Source: Hyphomicrobium sp.
GTDB lineage: Bacteria > Pseudomonadota > Alphaproteobacteria > Rhizobiales > Hyphomicrobiaceae
Direction: 5' to 3'
DNA length: 64,000 nt
Assembly: GCF_003987855.1 (NCBI RefSeq)
Contig: NZ_RXIZ01000022.1
Span: 3,567 to 67,566, forward strand
Shown here in pieces: positions 61,963-64,000 of this stretch. A program made the position numbers and the translations under genes. Each line of letters opens with the position of its first letter. The first letter of the stretch is position 1. The notes beneath the pieces were generated by a model. That model ran no database searches. It was not told where the DNA came from and was given only the letters and a program-made list of their open reading frames with translations.

Positions 61963-64000
61963 TCAGCCGCTGATCTTGGAGAAGTCGGCGACGGTGGCCG
62001 TCGCGGCGCGGATCTCGGACAACAGGTGCAGGCGGTTCTCGCGCACCTTCTTATCTTCTGCATTCACCAGGATCTTATCGAAGAACTGATCCACGGGGGC
62101 GCGGAGTTCGGACAGCGCGCGCATAGCACCGCCGAAATTTTCGACCTGTATCGCGGCGACGGTATCCTGCTTTACGGCTTCGATGGCGGCGGCGAGCGCG
62201 ATTTCTTCTTTCTCGGTGAGAAGCGCAAGATCATAGGAACCCGCGTAGGACTTCTTGTCCTTTTTCTCTTCGATCGAGAGGATGTTGGCGGCGCGTTTGA
62301 CGCCGGCGAGCAGATTGGCGCCGTCGTCGGTCTTCAAGAAGTCGTCGAGCGCTTCGACGCGACGGACGATGAGCGCGAGGTCCTCCTGGCCCCCTAGCGA
62401 AAACACAGCGTCGATCAGGTCGTGGCGCTTGCCTTGATCCTTGAGGAAGACCTTCAGGCGGTCGGCGAAGAAGGAGAGCAGATCTTCCTTCACCTTCGGA
62501 ACATCGAACCTGTTGGGCATCAGCGCGTTGCTTGGAGCCCCTACCCCGCCTTTGAGTTTCCAACCAAAGAGTTTGGCAGAACTGTCGATGGCAGTGAGCA
62601 GAGGAAGACGAAGGTCATTCTCCAGCACGATGCGAATGACGCCGAGCGCGGCGCGGCGAAGCTGGTAGGGATCGCCGGAGCCGGTTGGCTTTTCGCCGAT
62701 GGCCCAGAAGCCAACGAGCGTGTCGAGCTTGTCGGCGAGGGCGACGGCGCAGGCGACGGCGTCGCCCTGATCTTCACGCGGAACGGAATCGGTCGGGCCC
62801 TTCGGCTTGTAGTGCAGCTCGATGGCGCGGGCGATTTCGGGCTTAGTGCCGACGTGCTCCGCATAGTAGCGGCCCATCAAGCCTTGCAGCTCGGGGAACT
62901 CGCCAACCATTTCGGAAACGAGGTCCGCCTTGCAGAGACCAGCGGCGCGGCGCGCATCTTCCGGCACGGCATCACAGGCACCAGCGAGTTCGAACGCGAG
63001 CTGCTCGATGCGCTCAACGCGATCTTTCTGCGAACCGAGCTTCTCGTGGAACGTGACGTGTTCGAGCCGACCCGCCATCTCGCCCAGCGGATGCTTCAGG
63101 TCCTGCTCCCAGAAGAACTTCGCATCCGACAGGCGCGCGCGACTGACCTTCTCGTTGCCCGAGATGATTTCCTTGCCCCCATCTTTGGCGACGAGGTTCG
63201 AAACGAGAAGGAACTTGTTTGCGAGTTTCTTTGATTTCGGATCGCGAACGGAAAAGCACTTCTGGTGCGTCTTCATCGAGGTGGTGAGAACTTCGCCCGG
63301 GACTTCGAGGAAGGCCTTTTCGAACGATCCCATCAGAACGACCGGCCACTCGGTCAGCCCGGCATTCTCCGCTAGAAGCGCGTCATCCTCAACGAGCTCG
63401 AGCTTGGCTTCCTTGGCGAGCGCATGCGCCTGCTCGGAGATCGCAGCGACCCGTTTTGCCGGATCGAGCATGACGTGGTGCGCCAGGAGCTTCTCTTCGT
63501 AGTCGGCGAAGCTTTTGACCTTGAACGGTCCGGGACCGAGGAAACGATGGCCTCGGGTTTCATTGGCCGACGCAAGGCCGTTGATTTCGAACGGCACGAC
63601 CTTGCCGCCAAGCAGGCAGAGCACCGACTGGAGCGGACGCACCCACTGAAAGGGAGACGCGCCCCAGCGCATCGATTTCGGCCAGGGGAATTTCGCGACG
63701 ACGTCGATGACCGTTTCGGCGATGATCTCAGCCGCGGCCCGGCCGGGCTTCTCGATGTTGGCGACGTAATAATCGCCCTTCTTGTCGTCCTTGACGACAG
63801 AGGCGTCCTTGATAGACGCAAGGCCAGCAGACTTCAGGAACCCGGCGACCGCTTGTTCCGGCGCACCGACGCGCGGACCCTTCTTCTCTTCGGAAATCGC
63901 AGGGGAGCCGTGCGGGACATTATCGATGACAAGCGTCAGCCGACGAGGCGTGGAATAGGCCCGCGCGTCGCCAACTTCCAGACCGCGCGATTTAAGGCCG
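61963..64000 (-). CDS. glyS: glycyl-tRNA synthetase beta subunit (5' end beyond window)
   Basis: The track stops at 63672 (MRWGASPF), but the frame stays open to base 64000 and continues off the window: upstream codons read ...VARAYSTPRRL-like sequence, DDKKGDYYV and KFPWPKSMRW, the conserved GlyS run-up. The visible part, about 679 codons, contains SPFQWVRPLQSVLCLLGG, ENAGLTEWPVVLMGSF, RADL-type helical segments and the C-terminal anticodon-binding region (PVDQFFDKILVNAEDKKVRENRL). It forms an alpha2-beta2 synthetase with GlyQ, whose gene would be expected next to it on the right. Confidence 0.95.
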   Translation of the reverse strand, partial: GLKSRGLEVGDARAYSTPRRLTLVIDNVPHGSPAISEEKKGPRVGAPEQAVAGFLKSAGLASIKDASVVKDDKKGDYYVANIEKPGRAAAEIIAETVIDVVAKFPWPKSMRWGASPFQWVRPLQSVLCLLGGKVVPFEINGLASANETRGHRFLGPGPFKVKSFADYEEKLLAHHVMLDPAKRVAAISEQAHALAKEAKLELVEDDALLAENAGLTEWPVVLMGSFEKAFLEVPGEVLTTSMKTHQKCFSVRDPKSKKLANKFLLVSNLVAKDGGKEIISGNEKVSRARLSDAKFFWEQDLKHPLGEMAGRLEHVTFHEKLGSQKDRVERIEQLAFELAGACDAVPEDARRAAGLCKADLVSEMVGEFPELQGLMGRYYAEHVGTKPEIARAIELHYKPKGPTDSVPREDQGDAVACAVALADKLDTLVGFWAIGEKPTGSGDPYQLRRAALGVIRIVLENDLRLPLLTAIDSSAKLFGWKLKGGVGAPSNALMPNRFDVPKVKEDLLSFFADRLKVFLKDQGKRHDLIDAVFSLGGQEDLALIVRRVEALDDFLKTDDGANLLAGVKRAANILSIEEKKDKKSYAGSYDLALLTEKEEIALAAAIEAVKQDTVAAIQVENFGGAMRALSELRAPVDQFFDKILVNAEDKKVRENRLHLLSEIRAATATVADFSKISG

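Noticed and set aside
1-64000. CRISPR array, rRNA operon, transposase or phage genes
   Set aside because: Scanned for regular direct repeats, ribosomal RNA landmarks and transposase/capsid motifs; none found.

Overview
The window reads as one chromosomal segment of a high-GC alphaproteobacterium, most likely a member of the Hyphomicrobiales close to methylotrophs such as Hyphomicrobium. The pointers are an HdaA-type DnaA regulator, a PhaR-controlled polyhydroxybutyrate locus, an Omp25/31-type barrel, the neighbourhood aspS-rnd-ppx-ppk-hdaA-AI2E-pgsA-DUF2066-purM, and a PQQ alcohol dehydrogenase with the lanthanide signature of XoxF. The genus is an inference from gene content only.

Layout. 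1-8.6 kb: a cupin-like gene, a NYN/LOTUS RNA-associated protein, phaA-phaB facing divergent phaR, a GGDEF/EAL protein, a small membrane protein and rpmF. 8.7-17 kb: mtgA and ispA (divergent), an outer-membrane barrel, a flavin monooxygenase, ispG, then a zinc operon zur-znuC-znuB without znuA. 17-25 kb: an unusual 1114-residue membrane/coiled-coil protein, a fumarylacetoacetase-family enzyme, MipA/OmpV, a GT-C-like membrane protein and an HXXEE protein.

25-32.8 kb is the accessory part. A complete tRNA-Leu(TAA) gene at its right end and a 55-bp perfect copy of that gene's 3' part at its left end bracket about 7.7 kb, the geometry of an element integrated into a tRNA gene. No integrase remains. 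The cargo is a 66-aa secreted peptide, a 49-aa coiled-coil peptide missing from the ORF track, two paralogous TetR regulators, an RND efflux pair (lipoprotein adaptor plus pump) and an alpha/beta hydrolase. Four copies of one 18-bp operator-like sequence lie at three putative promoters (secreted peptide, small peptide plus TetR, efflux operon), suggesting a self-contained, locally regulated efflux regulon. This is the strongest candidate for something undescribed.

32.9-48.5 kb: a thioredoxin-like protein, a panE-like reductase, two small secreted/membrane proteins, aspS, rnd, a DnaJ-like co-chaperone, ppx-ppk, hdaA with an AI-2E family permease, pgsA, a DUF2066 protein and purM. 48.5-53.6 kb separates purM from purN and carries an orphan xoxF, a small unknown gene and two glycosyltransferases. 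53.6-64 kb: purN, a cytochrome P450, a small gene behind a leader hairpin, a DinB-fold protein, ndk, a GYF_2 membrane protein, a DUF3147 protein, an ABC-F ATPase, a single-span membrane protein and glyS, which runs off the right edge.

No CRISPR array, rRNA, transposase or phage structural gene was seen. Starts were re-chosen from ribosome-binding sites and family N-termini where the longest ORF looked wrong.
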